A stretch of 64,000 bases of DNA, taken from assembly GCA_950097015.1 (NCBI GenBank), contig CATNEN010000005.1, positions 3,153,501-3,217,500 on the forward strand. Reading direction: 5' to 3'. Each line of letters begins with the position of its first letter. The stretch's first letter is position 1. The notes under the pieces are model-generated. The model was not told the DNA's origin. It saw only the letters and a list, made by a program, of their open reading frames with translations, and made no database searches. Origin of the DNA: Macrostomum hystrix (lineage: Eukaryota > Platyhelminthes > Macrostomidae). Shown here one piece after another: positions 1 through 13,453 of this stretch. The position numbers were made by a program, and so were the translations under genes.

Positions 1-3000
1 AAAATCTATTCGATCCTCTGCAAGCCAGTGAAAGCATTTGATGAATAGCAGCAGGGTAAACATTGTAAAGAATCGAAACGACAGATCGTCGCGAAAAGCT
101 GCGAATGCCAAGCAAGTCTCTGTGATGGCATACCAGCCTCTCTCAATTAGGTGCTCCACTTCAGTTGGACGCAACTGGCCAAAGAATAGGCGAGCAATAG
201 CTTTGCCAAGTAGGTAGATTAGAACAAAGCCTTGCAGATAGAGTACCTAAAAATGTGTAGTTAGTATAAAAGTCTAAGTAAATTTCTAATGTAAAATGTT
301 AGAAAAACTCCCTAGAAACATATTTACCATGTTACAAGTATAAATGGACACATTAGTATTTATGTAGTAACTAGCAAGCGAGTAACTGATTATATTAATT
401 TTGGCATATTGATAACTCGACTTTCTAGACTAATTAGAGTATAAAGTACAAAGGAAAAGCCAAGCACAATTGGTCTAGATATTCATTATATATATCATTA
501 TATATATTATTTCATTATACATATTACATAATTTAATCTTATTGTAATCCTAGTACATTCTAAAGAAAATATTCGTCAGTAACCAATTTTAAGCATTAGT
601 TAGTAAAAAAAAACTAAAAATAATTATTATAAATATTAAAGTCATGAATAAAAGTTTTGTTTAAAAATTAATTTAATAGCTTTTTCATGCAATTGAATCT
701 TGGCTTGAAGGATTTTTAGCATATACTATAGTACATATAGCCTAAATTGCTACTTTATGTATATAAGCATAGCTTGGACTCCTCTTTGTTTTAAGTATTG
801 ATCTATTGTGGTCATTTACATTCTTCAGTCTTGTTACTTCATATTATATAAAGCAGTTTCTTTAGCTTAGCTCTTATAATCCAATAAAATGGTCAATATA
901 GCTACTTGTTAATATCATAGGGTAATGTATCATCAACCGAACAGTGTATCTTCGAAACTGAACAAGAATTTCGACTCCTTCCTTGGTCTCGTGCAAGACA
1001 GAAACAAGCTATTGTGTTTCACACAACAACTAATTTGAAAGTTGAAGAAATTATCTACAAGCTGAGGCATGATGTGCAATGAAGCATTAAGAGGAAAAAA
1101 AGATATTGATGTTTCAATATAATTTTTTATTGCAAAAGCATACTTTTTAACAACATTTTTTCAGTATGTACTTTAGACGAATATTGTATGTGGTTGCTTG
1201 CCAATTAAATGATCATAAATGTAGTTATTTATAGAGCATGAAAAATGCTTTCAAATGACATAATTCATGATAGTTCACTCCTTAAAATAAGATTAAACCA
1301 CTCACTCAAATTTTAAAACCAAACATCAAATTCTCTGTTTGGTTTGAAGATACATGAAAATCATTGTTCGGTTTTCAGATTAAAAGCTGGAATAACTTTT
1401 TTCTATTTGACAAAATAGCAAAAGCAGATACTTTTTAGAAAGATGTAACTGTTTTCTATAACTTGGCTTTTGATTTATCATCATATCTTAAATAGAAAAT
1501 CTGTAGCTTAGGTTTGAAGTTAAAAAATACACATTCTTGTTTGGTTGATGATACATTACCCTAACATTATACTAAATATACGCACTAAATGTACTGAATG
1601 TACAAGTATTTATATATATATATTTCCACTCTAATATTTTCTGCATCCCAGGTTTTCTAGCAAAATATAAATGCCAAGGGTAGCCAACCAGATAAAATTC
1701 TTAATTTAATAATTAAATATTGATTTACTCCATTATTATACACTTCATAAAGTATTTTTAGTATATAAATCTACAAAATATCTTGCAGAATAGACTACTA
1801 CTAGAATTTTTTCTAAAATTAAAACAAAAACCAAAATGTTCATTTGTAAAAATTCAAAAACCAAAACCAAAGTGAAAGTTTTAGAAACTAAAAAAGACAC
1901 TGTTTTTAATAGTGTTGTTATAAAGACTTGCTTCTATGATTGATGGTTCTAGTTTATATTCTTTTTGCTTTTTTTGTAACAATAATTCAAAGAAACATGC
2001 ATGCTGTTGGGTAGGGGTAGGCAAACTCCGGCCTGCGGGCCAGATGCAGCCCTTGAAGCTCCCAAATCTGGCCCATTGCCTATTCTGACACCTACAGTAT
2101 CTTGTCTTATCTTTCCCATGTCTTTTTCTCTCCCATGTCTTATCTCACCTGTGTCTCATCTCACCCATGTCTTATCTCTCCTGTGTCTCATCTATCCTGT
2201 CTCATACTTTTATGGCAGTGCTTATCCACACGGTACCATAGAAATAATTTTTGTCTTATTCCTACGGTACCATGGGAATAATTTCCTGCTTCTCCGCACG
2301 GCACACTGACAAGATAGCTGTCCTATCTTCAACATATTCTGTGGGAATAATTTCCTGCTTAAAATTAAAGTTTTCTGCTTTTTTCACAAGTAGTTACCCA
2401 ATACGGTGGCTTTTTTAAGTATATAAAACATATATTTCTATTATTTATATATTTAAAAGAAAACAACTGAAGTGTATATTTTTCTAATCTTATAGCTCAA
2501 GCCTACTAAGTCTATAATCCCACGGAATATGTTGAAGATAGGACAGCTATCTCGCCAGTGTGCCGTGCGGATAAGCAGGAAATTATTCCCACGGAATATG
2601 TTGAAGATAGGACAGCTATCTCGTCAGTGTGCCCTGCGGATAAGCAGGAAATTATTTCCACGGAATATGTTGAAGATAGGACAGCTATCTTGTCAGTGTG
2701 CCATGCGGATAAGCAGGAAATTATTCCCACGGTACCGTAGGAATAAGACAAATTATTTCTACGGTACCGTGGGGATAAGCAAGTTGCCTACTTTTATAGC
2801 CAATGTGGCCCACTGTCATCTTTTATGTTCTCTATTTGGCCCACTAGCTAATAAGCTTGCTGAACCCTGCTGTAGGGTTTTAAAAGTTCAAAATGACCAT
2901 TATTTTGGAATTACAAATTAAAAACTGAATATTTAGAAATAACACTAAAATATGCATCTGACAATATTCATTATTGCTTGTAAACCAGTTACTTTCAAAG

Positions 3001-3528
3001 TCTACACCAAAAAGAGTATACTGTATGCCAACAGAGACCATTGACCATTGTCACCCCACTATCCACAATACAGAGAAGAATGAATTAACAATAATTTTAT
3101 AAAACTAAAACAGAAGTCTAGACTATGACAATATTAAATAATAGCTTTGCCTTTATCAAAAGAAACACTATCCAATAGTGGCAAAGAAGGAATAGGTCTA
3201 GCCAGATCAAATTTAGGTAGGTCTTTTACAGTTAATATAATACATGCATCAATATCAATGCAGTAGTGAGCCGGCCAAGAAAGTGTTTGGCCCATGTGGA
3301 ATTAAAAAATGTATACCTAAAGATATACCTTTTAATCATTAAAAGTTTAAATGATCGCTTTAATACAAGGAAACAATAAACACACAACAAAACACTTACA
3401 GCCGTGCTAGAGTTAGACTTTGTTAAGTACACAATTGATTGGTAGAATTGTTTCTTCTGAAAGAATGCATTTCCAAAAACGATTAACGTTAGTGCAAAAC
3501 TTAACGATGATATAGCTATAGTTCGCAT
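1..3528 (-). CDS. SYVN1: Synoviolin/HRD1 E3 ubiquitin ligase, N-terminal part (exons 1-2, continues beyond window)
   Basis: Two minus-strand exons join in phase 0. Exon 1 is 3528..3400 (43 codons from ATG at 3528, donor GTAAGT after 3400) and exon 2 is 246..1 (82 codons, acceptor TTTTAG). The 125 residues match the N-terminus of HRD1: a first membrane helix, then KQFYQSIVYLTKSNSSTA at the exon end, then LYLQGFVLIYLLGKAIAR, GQLRPTEVEHLIERGWYAIT, FRDDLSFRFFTMFTLLLF and KCFHWLAEDRIDF. HRD1 is the multi-pass ER membrane RING ligase that retrotranslocates and ubiquitinates misfolded proteins in ERAD. The RING domain and remaining helices would lie left of base 1. The 3.15 kb intron carries a MITE and a hAT-like element. 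Family identification is very secure; exon limits rest on GT-AG signals and frame. Confidence 0.93.
247..919. other. AT-rich intronic DNA of SYVN1
   Basis: This is part of SYVN1 intron 1. It is AT-rich with short TA-rich runs near 480-520. I see no coding potential or recognised element before the MITE at 920. Confidence 0.7.
920..1561. mobile_element. Tc1/mariner-like MITE with TA target duplication
   Basis: The element starts GGGTAATGTATCATCAACC and ends in the reverse complement of the same 19 bases, so the terminal inverted repeats match exactly over 19 bp and more loosely further in. TA flanks both ends (918-919 and 1562-1563). The 642 bp interior is AT-rich with no open frame. TA duplication plus short TIRs suggests a nonautonomous Tc1/mariner-type element, but no transposase is present to prove it. 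A related arm occurs at 4579-4663. Confidence 0.8.
2012..2869. mobile_element. hAT-like nonautonomous element with internal inverted arrays
   Basis: The left end is TAGGGGTAGGCAAAC and the right end, reverse complemented, is CAGGGTTCAGCAAGC, resembling the CAGGGGTNGGCAAA ends of hAT elements. The flanking 8-mers CTGTTGGG (2004-2011) and CTGTAGGG (2870-2877) match at 7 of 8 positions, as expected for an aged 8-bp hAT target duplication. The interior holds pyrimidine-rich short repeats and two inverted blocks. A shorter relative with similar ends lies at 12484-12818. No transposase frame is present. Confidence 0.7.
2190..2790. repeat. Inverted blocks of about 67-bp units inside the hAT-like element
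   Basis: The block 2519-2790 holds three tandem units containing GTTGAAGATAGGACAGCTAT. The block 2205-2360 carries one unit in the opposite orientation. The units include the palindromic GGTACC motif and the phrase CCCACGG, also seen in the inverted-repeat element at 38951-39600. The two blocks could fold into a long hairpin. Confidence 0.7.
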
Positions 3529-4578
3529 TTTTCTGCTTCTATTTTATCAAAAAAGCTAGAAGAGCAGGTACTATCGGTTTAGCGTTCTTAATGTAGTAAA
3601 TAACAATTTCTTATCAGCTCGAAAGTATGACGTGGAGTACAGTTGATTTTTTATTGTGCCTTAGATTAGGTTTAAATATGCCCAAAAATATACTAATGTT
3701 TAGTTTTGTAAAATGCATATATTTCTGCGTGCTTAACTCTAAATAAGTAACATAGACTAATAAGGCATTGCAATTCTTCTGTATGCCTTGAAAAAAAAGT
3801 AGCAAAATTTGTTATTCATATAAACTCATTTAAGTTTCAAAATTAGGAACTAATGCTATTATTTCTTTGAGAGAGCTCAGAATTGTCGTCGTGATTGTAG
3901 TACACGACGCGTAATTGTCTCATTTTATCCTCAATGAGACTATGGTGTGTATCTGTTACAAAATTAGCTATTTATTGTTTTTGTTATGCTATAGTCAATT
4001 TACCTGTGCTTTTTAGAACATATTTCGTTCTGTAGCAAAACTTTTTTATTTTAGGTGCTTTTGACCACAATCAGCTGAAGTAGGCCTAACAGATATCAAA
4101 AGATTTCACTCTTTGGCAAAATTCTAGTTAGCTGTCATTATGCTGTTTTTATAGCCACTATTTATTAGACATAAGCCATTGCTAGCAATATTTTGGCCTA
4201 AATAAAGCTTTTCTAAATTTCTATGCCTGGTCTTGCTTTTCAGTAGGGGCCTACTTGCCGTCACTTCATTCAGATCCCTTGAATTCATATTTAGTTCCGT
4301 CAGTGCCTATGCCGGCAGAACTTCATTCAGTGGCACAATCCACGATGGTATTGGGGGCTGCCCAGCCATTTGCAAATCAGAAGAGTCTCGAAGTCTCTAA
4401 AATCCAAACTATAGGGCCTAGTGAGGGCTCAATAAAACTCAGCCAAATTTCTGTGCCCCAAACAACTCTACGCGGCAACTATGGGCCATAGACAACTCCC
4501 ATTCGTCATTCCGCGTCATTGGCACCATTTTAAAAGAGGAAAATAATTTCGGGAACAAAAGTAAATTTATGCCGCTTG
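3529..4578. other. Intergenic DNA upstream of SYVN1
   Basis: This AT-rich stretch begins the roughly 3.3 kb interval between the divergent SYVN1 and U2AF2 genes. It presumably contains the SYVN1 promoter, but I recognise no core motif. Short frames here look random. Confidence 0.5.
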
Positions 4579-4663
4579 TTTCTGTCTTGCACAAAACCAA
4601 GGATGGAGTGAAAATTCTTGTTCGGTTTTGAAAATACACTGTTCGGTTGATGATACATTACCC
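4579..4663 (-). mobile_element. Terminal fragment of the MITE seen at 920-1561
   Basis: The reverse complement of this segment starts with the same GGGTAATGTATCATCAACC terminus. It continues with close similarity to the first ~95 bases of the 920-1561 element, through ACCGAACA and GTGCAAGACAGAAACAAGC. TA follows at 4664-4665. I do not find the opposite end, so the copy is truncated or belongs to a diverged subfamily. Confidence 0.7.
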
Positions 4664-4942
4664 TATAGTTTGGTCTTTGTGAGGTCAAGACTCAAGATGG
4701 CTCTCAGCAGGGCAATAGTGGTCTTTGGGGGGATCGTTGCTCCTGCTCATTGAAAGGGGAGAAATTAAGTCCTTGGGTGGTTAACCCATTAATGGGACAA
4801 ATAATCAAATTAGCAAATAAAAACAACTACCATGTTTTTTTGCAAAGGCTTTTGTGTGTTGCTAATAGGTAATAATAAAAAGAATATGTCTGCCCTAATA
4901 GTTCTATTGGAATTATAATACTACCTTTTATGTATATGTGTA

Positions 4943-5364
4943 ACGGCTATGGTGGAGTTCCGTTCGTTATATTATTTTGCAATTCAAAATGACTGCGGAC
5001 AGGTTAAACAAGTTTTACGACCAACGCAGCAACATTTAAACAACACGAGGACACTCAGAAAAGTTCATCAGAGGTTCATTAGTTCCTTATCTGTTCATCA
5101 AGTTGGATAGGCCCTAATAGTGGGACACCCAATACATGAAGTTGCCGAATGCATTGACTGGGTATAGACTCAAATGACTCAAATAGTTGGTGAGGCAACT
5201 TGAGCAACTTGAGCCGATAAGGTCTTGACTTGAGCCAACAGTCAATTTTAGACCATAGACATACATATGCCACGTCATGCCAAATCGTCCGTTGCATTAC
5301 TGGGCTTTTGGCACCATTTTGAAATTGAAAAATAATATAACGAACGGAACTCCACCATAGCCGT
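4943..5364. mobile_element. MITE with long terminal inverted repeats (ACGGCTATGG ends)
   Basis: The left arm ACGGCTATGGTGGAGTTCCG and the right arm are perfect reverse complements over about 36 bp and continue imperfectly to about 50 bp. GTA flanks both ends (4940-4942 and 5365-5367), a possible 3-bp target duplication. The 422 bp interior has no credible coding frame. The superfamily cannot be assigned from the ends alone. Confidence 0.75.
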
Positions 5365-6530
5365 GTAACAAATGTAACATAAAGATGGTTTCATGGATTG
5401 AAAAAATAAGACGGACACACTGCTAATAATGCATTATAATGTTTTTAATATCTTGTATGTAGTGTATTTGTGGGAACCAAAATGTATCAAAGTACCAAAA
5501 AGTATAGGCACTAAATGCCTAGCAACCTTTGTCATTTGTTATCTTTGTCATTTTGTCTGATTCTGATATATTTCTTTATCCACAAATGTCCTTAGGCAGT
5601 TGGGCCCACCTAATAATAGAAAGAATTAATATTTCCCTATGTCTTTATTGAAGTTTAATCATATTTATTTGCCCTTCTCCCACAAATAAATCACAAAAAG
5701 TAACTTTTAAAATTCCTATTTCCCTGTGTTTAACAAAGTGTAGTCATCCTGTGATAAGGAAGCCATTCTATAGAAATTGGTTATAGAAGAAAAATGGTTC
5801 TTTTTATTAACTTAGTGCCCCAAAAACATTCATAGGCACATATTTATATGCTAAGATAAAGGTTCAAGAGGTTTAATATTATTAACATATTGAAAAAAGT
5901 GCAAAATGACTTTCACCATGGCTCTGGAAGTTACAGGCACTTATGGATACAAAGCTTTTTAAACAATAGTTATAGATTTTGATATGGCTATGGGAACTTT
6001 TGTTTCTTATATAATAGTCAAAATTCTATATCTTGAGTGCTCATATGTAGTTTGCACTGAAGTGATAAAAAGTGATAAAAGTGATAAAATAAAAAAGCCA
6101 GACACATTAGGAGATATACAAGAAAAGTTACAAAAAATTCCAGTGGGACAATTCTATGGCCTATAGGGCTCATATAAATATCTAGGGCCTATACAAACTC
6201 AAGCTTTTAAAGAATTCAAAGCTGCATACATCTTAATGGTGTATCAGGGATTTGTGGATAGCTATGATTGGACACTGAATAGATATATTTTCTTCATTCA
6301 TTTGCAACCATATCAAAGCCCTGCAATGGCAACCTTAACTCTATGGAAATACTTCACTCTGTACAATAGTGACACAAGGAGATGCTATGGAGGTTATGAG
6401 AAGTTATAGGAGTTTTTTAGTTACTGATATAGATACAGATAGGCTTTGGATATGGATTGATGTCTCCAAAAGTGAACCCAAGTTTCTTGACTCACTAAGA
6501 ATAAATCTTAAAATTATTCAAGGGCCAACC
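5365..6530. other. Intergenic AT-rich DNA
   Basis: The region between the MITE and the SINE fragment upstream of U2AF2 holds only short, low-quality frames. I see no domain-like protein, RNA gene or clear promoter element. Confidence 0.5.
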
Positions 6531-6662
6531 TCCAAGGCACAGTGAGAGTGTACACTGCCTGACGATGAGAAAGTCTGTATTTGGTATCTGTGTGTGTGTG
6601 CTCCTCGCTGGCTGCAGGTCTAGTGACACCAAATTATGTGCCCACAGCCCTTCCGCAAATAT
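6531..6662 (+). mobile_element. 5'-truncated SINE-A copy
   Basis: The sequence matches the 3' half of the tRNA-derived SINE found intact at 48018-48395: GGGCCAACCTCCAAGGCACA, then ACACTGCCTGACGATGAGAA, the CTCGCTGGCTGCAGGTCTAG block, and the tail GTGCCCACAGCCC. The tRNA-like head is missing. It lies about 200 bp upstream of the U2AF2 start codon. Confidence 0.8.
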
Positions 6663-6814
6663 TACTTTTATTTTTTCATTTATATATACTAAAATCTAGA
6701 AAATGCAGCTAAATAATCAAAATCATTTGCTGTAATACGTCACTTTATCAATGAGACCAGCCTCATCTGGCACTCTTGTGCCATGTTTAATAGGCCTAAA
6801 CACAGTGTTCATAA

Positions 6815-9565
<2,751 letters not shown>

Positions 9566-9689
9566 TGACGCAATAACTTGAAGTGTACGCGATAGGCGGT
9601 GCTTGAAGAAGCTAGGTTAGCTCGTCCGCATAGTCATCTGTCCTTTGGATTGGCATTAATATCAGTTGTAGTTTAGATTTAATGATTTC

Positions 9690-10770
9690 AGATTGAGAAT
9701 GATAAATTTATAACTTCTAGGATTATTGAGATTCTAAACTTCTAGGATTGGGATCTTAACTTCTATAATTGGGATTTTAACTTCTAGGATTGGGATCCAT
9801 AGTTCTAGGATTAAGATCTTAACTTCTAGGATTAAGATTCTAACTTCTAGAATTAGGATCTTAACTTCTAGAATTGGGATCTTAACTTCTAGAATTGGGA
9901 TCTTTTAAAGTCTAGAATTGAGATCCTAACTTCTAGAATTGGAATCCATAGTTCTAGGATTGGGAGCCTAACTTCTAGATTTTGGATCTTAACTTCTATA
10001 ATTGGGATTCTAACTTCTAGGATTGGGATCTTTACTTCTAGCATTGGGATTCTAACTTTTTAGCTTTGTGATTTTAACGTTTAGGATTGGGATTCTAACT
10101 TCTAGGATTAGGATCTTAACTTCTATGATTGGGATCTTAACTTCTATGATTGGGATCTTAACTTCTTGGATTGGGATCCATAGTTCTTGGATTGGGATCT
10201 TAACTTCTAGGATTGGGATCTTAACTTTTAGCATTGGGATTTCAACTTCTAGGATTGGGATCTTAACTTTTAGCATTGGGATTTCAACTTCTAGGATTAG
10301 GATCTTAACTTCTATGATTGGGATCTTAACTTCTTGGATTGGGATCCATAGTTCTTGGATTGGGATCTTAACTTCTAGGATTGGGATCTTAACTTTTAGC
10401 ATTGGGCTTTCAACTTCTAGGATTGGGATCTTAACTTCTAGGATTGGGATCTTAACTTTTAACATTGGGATTTCAACTTCTAGGATTGGGATCTTAACTT
10501 CTAGGATTGGGATCTTAACTTCTAGGATTGGGATCTTAACTTCTAGATTTGGGATCTTAAATTCTAGAATTGGGATCTCAACTTCTAGAATTGGAATCTT
10601 AACCTCTATACTTGGGATTCTAACTTCTAGGATTAGGATCTTAACTTCTAGGATTGGGATTTTAACTTCTAGGATTGACATTCTAACTTCTAGCATTGGG
10701 TTTCTAACTTATTTGCTTTTAGAATTAGGATTCTTATTTCTAGGATTTGAATCTTTACTTTTAGCCTCAG
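9690..10770. repeat. 21-bp minisatellite downstream of U2AF2
   Basis: About 50 tandem units of the type AACTTCTAGGATTGGGATCTT follow the U2AF2 stop codon. Units vary at several positions (GGATC, CCATAGTTC, AGCATTGGG). Both strands stay open for over 200 codons only because the unit is a multiple of three, so the frames are not taken as genes. Confidence 0.93.
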
Positions 10771-12483
10771 GGATCTAAGAACTAAGCAAGTATTTGTATG
10801 ATGGAATCTAGAAATCAGTATTTGGATTTAAATTTAAACGATTGAGGCCTATATTTTAACTTCAACGACAAATATCAAATAATATATCGCGACTTAATAT
10901 TAAGTGGGAGCATTGCTAGCTTTGCACCGCGTGCTTTTGTCAACCCTGCCCTTAAATACCCGTTACATTCAGTGCATTAATTACTTTTCTTTGTTGGTCT
11001 ATTTTTACAGTTTAATGTTTCTGTACAACTTTGTCGGAATTACAGTTTATTGGTTCATAATAGTAACAGAATTATTATTAGTCAAATACTCGCTATTGTC
11101 TACTGGCTCACAGTAGTATGTCAGTAGCTTTAAAGTAAATAAAAAGCAGTTCAATTTAATAATTTCGACAATTAAATATTGGTATATTTATAGCGTTAAA
11201 TTTGTTGACACATTGTCTTATAACATTCAAAGCTCCGTTTATGCTTTTTTAATATTAATAAACTGCTTCTCAATTTGTGTGCCCCCTATTATGCCTAGTT
11301 CTTCTTTTAAGTTTCCAATATTGTCTGTCTGTTTATTGTAATTTATCTCCTCCCCTATTTGTGTGGCTGACTGTGTCTTTTATTCTTTTTTTTGCTTTTG
11401 ACAAATGTCAAGTGTACTACTTACAGCAGTAGGACACGCTTTTGTTAGTATGATGCAGTGTGTTGACTTTACTTGCATGTTTCTGTGTCTTGTTGAAGCA
11501 GCACACACCCATTTTCAGCTCGGTTATTTTAGCTACAGCGTGGCAGAAGCTAATTGTCGGATCGTCAATGAAGTCACCAGGCTTATCAATCTATCTTTCT
11601 TCCTGAATGAAAAGCAACCATAAATATTGTTTACTAATAATGTTCATTTGTAACGCCGGTCCCTGATTCGCAAAAGTTTCTGTTTGTAAAGACGCAAAAA
11701 GCTTCGAAAATGTTAGCTTTGGTTCAGCCGTGAGAGTAAGCCCCCCACTCTCTCGTGTGCGTTTGTGTGGTGAATCATTTTTTTCTGATTTTTTTTTACT
11801 TTCTTTCTATATTTTCAGCGAAAGAAGAAATCGTGTTTAGACACCGTTGCTGCAGTTCCTTTTTAGGTACAAGTTTTAGGTGCGAGTTATATTGGACTCA
11901 GACTGAGACTGGTGGTAATTCTGTGAGTTACTATGGGTTTTCAGATGAATAAGTTAGTTTTTCATGCGATACTACTTACTTAGTACTCGTTATAGTACAA
12001 TGCATATATTACGTGGTAACTACTTATGAAAAGCGTTAGTTAACTGAACTATTTAAACACAATTTTCTTAATCTCCTAACTTCCCTATTCCCATTTCAGG
12101 GGAAAGGCGTCGGTCTTTGTTTTCTCTGTTTTTAGGCGAGTCTTCTCATTCTTTTTCTTTCGAAGCAGGTCAAATTTTTTCAGGAAATCAAAACCGAGTT
12201 GAAACTGGTGACCGTTTGAGTTTCTGATGGCTATTAAAGACACGAGAAAAAACTGTTTCATATTTGTGCATTGGCATTTCTTTATCATACATAATAATTG
12301 TACGATAAAAAATAATATCGATAATTAGGCTTCTTTATGACGATTAGATCTATCAAAGTTGCTCTATTGCTTTTCTTATACTTTCGTATGGGTTGGCTAT
12401 TTTTCTCTATTGATTCTCTATCAGTTTCGATGGGTCGTGCATTCTCGCTTTTTAATATACGGCTCGTAGATCACCGTGTAGTT
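10771..12483. other. Intergenic DNA between U2AF2 and the hAT-like element
   Basis: This is AT-rich, with a possible AATAAA polyadenylation signal near 11137. A few acceptor-like TTTCAG sites occur (near 11818 and 12099), but no frame here shows recognisable protein composition. Confidence 0.5.
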
Positions 12484-12818
12484 CAGGGGATGCGGCCCTC
12501 CATGCTCCCAAATCCGGCCCGCTGCCTCTACAGTATCCTCTTTATCTTCCCCCTGTCTCATCTCTCCTCTGTCTCGTCTCTATCGTGTATTATCCTTCCC
12601 CTTTCGTATCTGTCCGCTGTCTCATCTATTCCGTGTCTCGCACTACTGTGTCTCATATTTATCTCATGTCTACCCTGTCTCATCCTTGTCTCATTTCTCC
12701 TATCTCATCTCTCCTGTGTCTTATTATCCTCCCCTGTCATATCTTATCTGTGTCATCTCTTCTCTATGTCAAATTTCAATCTCTTTGGCCCGCTAGCTAA
12801 AAATTTTGCTTGCCCCTG
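12484..12818. mobile_element. Short hAT-like nonautonomous element
   Basis: The ends are CAGGGGATGCGGCCC and, at the right, TTGCTTGCCCCTG, forming short hAT-like inverted termini. The flanking 8-mers GTGTAGTT (12476-12483) and ATGTAGTA (12819-12826) share the central six bases, consistent with an 8-bp target duplication. The interior is CTCATCTCTCC-type pyrimidine repeats, and the ends resemble the element at 2012-2869. Confidence 0.7.
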
Positions 12819-12955
12819 ATGTAGTAATTATGAGAATACGAAAATTAGTATAATTTCTTATATTTCTACTAAAAAGTAGTGCAAATCGAGCATTAAAATC
12901 GGAAAAAATCTTTCAAAATGATTTTTTTCAGCCTTCCACCCGATTCAGTCGGATA

Positions 12956-12987
12956 ATTATTGGGCGCCGAAGGCGCCAAACAATAAT
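12956..12987. repeat. GC-rich hairpin with GAA loop
   Basis: GGCGCC, loop GAA, then GGCGCC, extended by ATTATTG on the left and CAATAAT on the right, with a three-base bulge. This makes a 13-bp stem in an otherwise AT-rich intergenic region. It may be part of a degraded mobile element; no function is assigned. Confidence 0.6.
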
Positions 12988-13140
12988 AAAATTAAATCGA
13001 TTGTCCGGTTGACTTGTCAAAGACTGTTTCGACTGCTCATTCATCAAAGGAAACTAACTGTACTGTCGGGTAAGCCTATGTACATTCGTCTACTAATATC
13101 ACAGAACTTATTATAACAGTTACAAAAATAATTGTTACAC

Positions 13141-13388
13141 CTGCCCAATTGGCCACGTGTGCAGCCGACAGCACAGACCAGTCCATGGACTGGGGGGACG
13201 CCACACCCACCCACCACCCTTAATTATCCAAGCCAATGCTGGTACCCATTTAACAGAGCTGGGTGAACTGAAGCAATGCGAAGTTAAGTGTCTTGCTAAA
13301 TGACACTCAGTGTTCCAATGGAGTCGGGAATCGAACCCCTGACCTTCCAGTCTTTAGTCCGACGCTCTAACTACTAAGCTAGAACCTC
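13141..13388 (-). mobile_element. Near-complete SINE-B, minus strand
   Basis: Read on the minus strand it starts with a tRNA-like head: GTAGTTAGAGCGTCGGACT, then B box GGTTCGATTCCCGACTCC. A central domain with CACTTAACTTCGCATTGCTT and CTGGGTACCAGCATTGGCTT type sequence follows, ending in the GGTGTGGCGTCCCCCCAGTC block. It sits 60 bp upstream of WDR13. The head retains recognisable Pol III A and B boxes. Confidence 0.85.
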
Positions 13389-13453
13389 CTCCCAACCGAA
13401 AAAGATTAGATTATTGTATAGATTCGAACTCGCGATCTATCCATTTCAGCCTA

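Noticed and set aside
4255-4491. 78-codon frame upstream of the MITE fragment
   Set aside because: No recognisable domain, no splice context and in part repeat-derived sequence.
10052-10778. Opposing frames of over 200 codons (LEVKIPI and ILTSRIG repeats)
   Set aside because: They result from the 21-bp array; the period is a multiple of three and both strands are open.
11405-11952. Frames after U2AF2 (near 11405 and 11755)
   Set aside because: Short, low-quality composition with no family resemblance; acceptor-like sites nearby do not join into a convincing exon chain.
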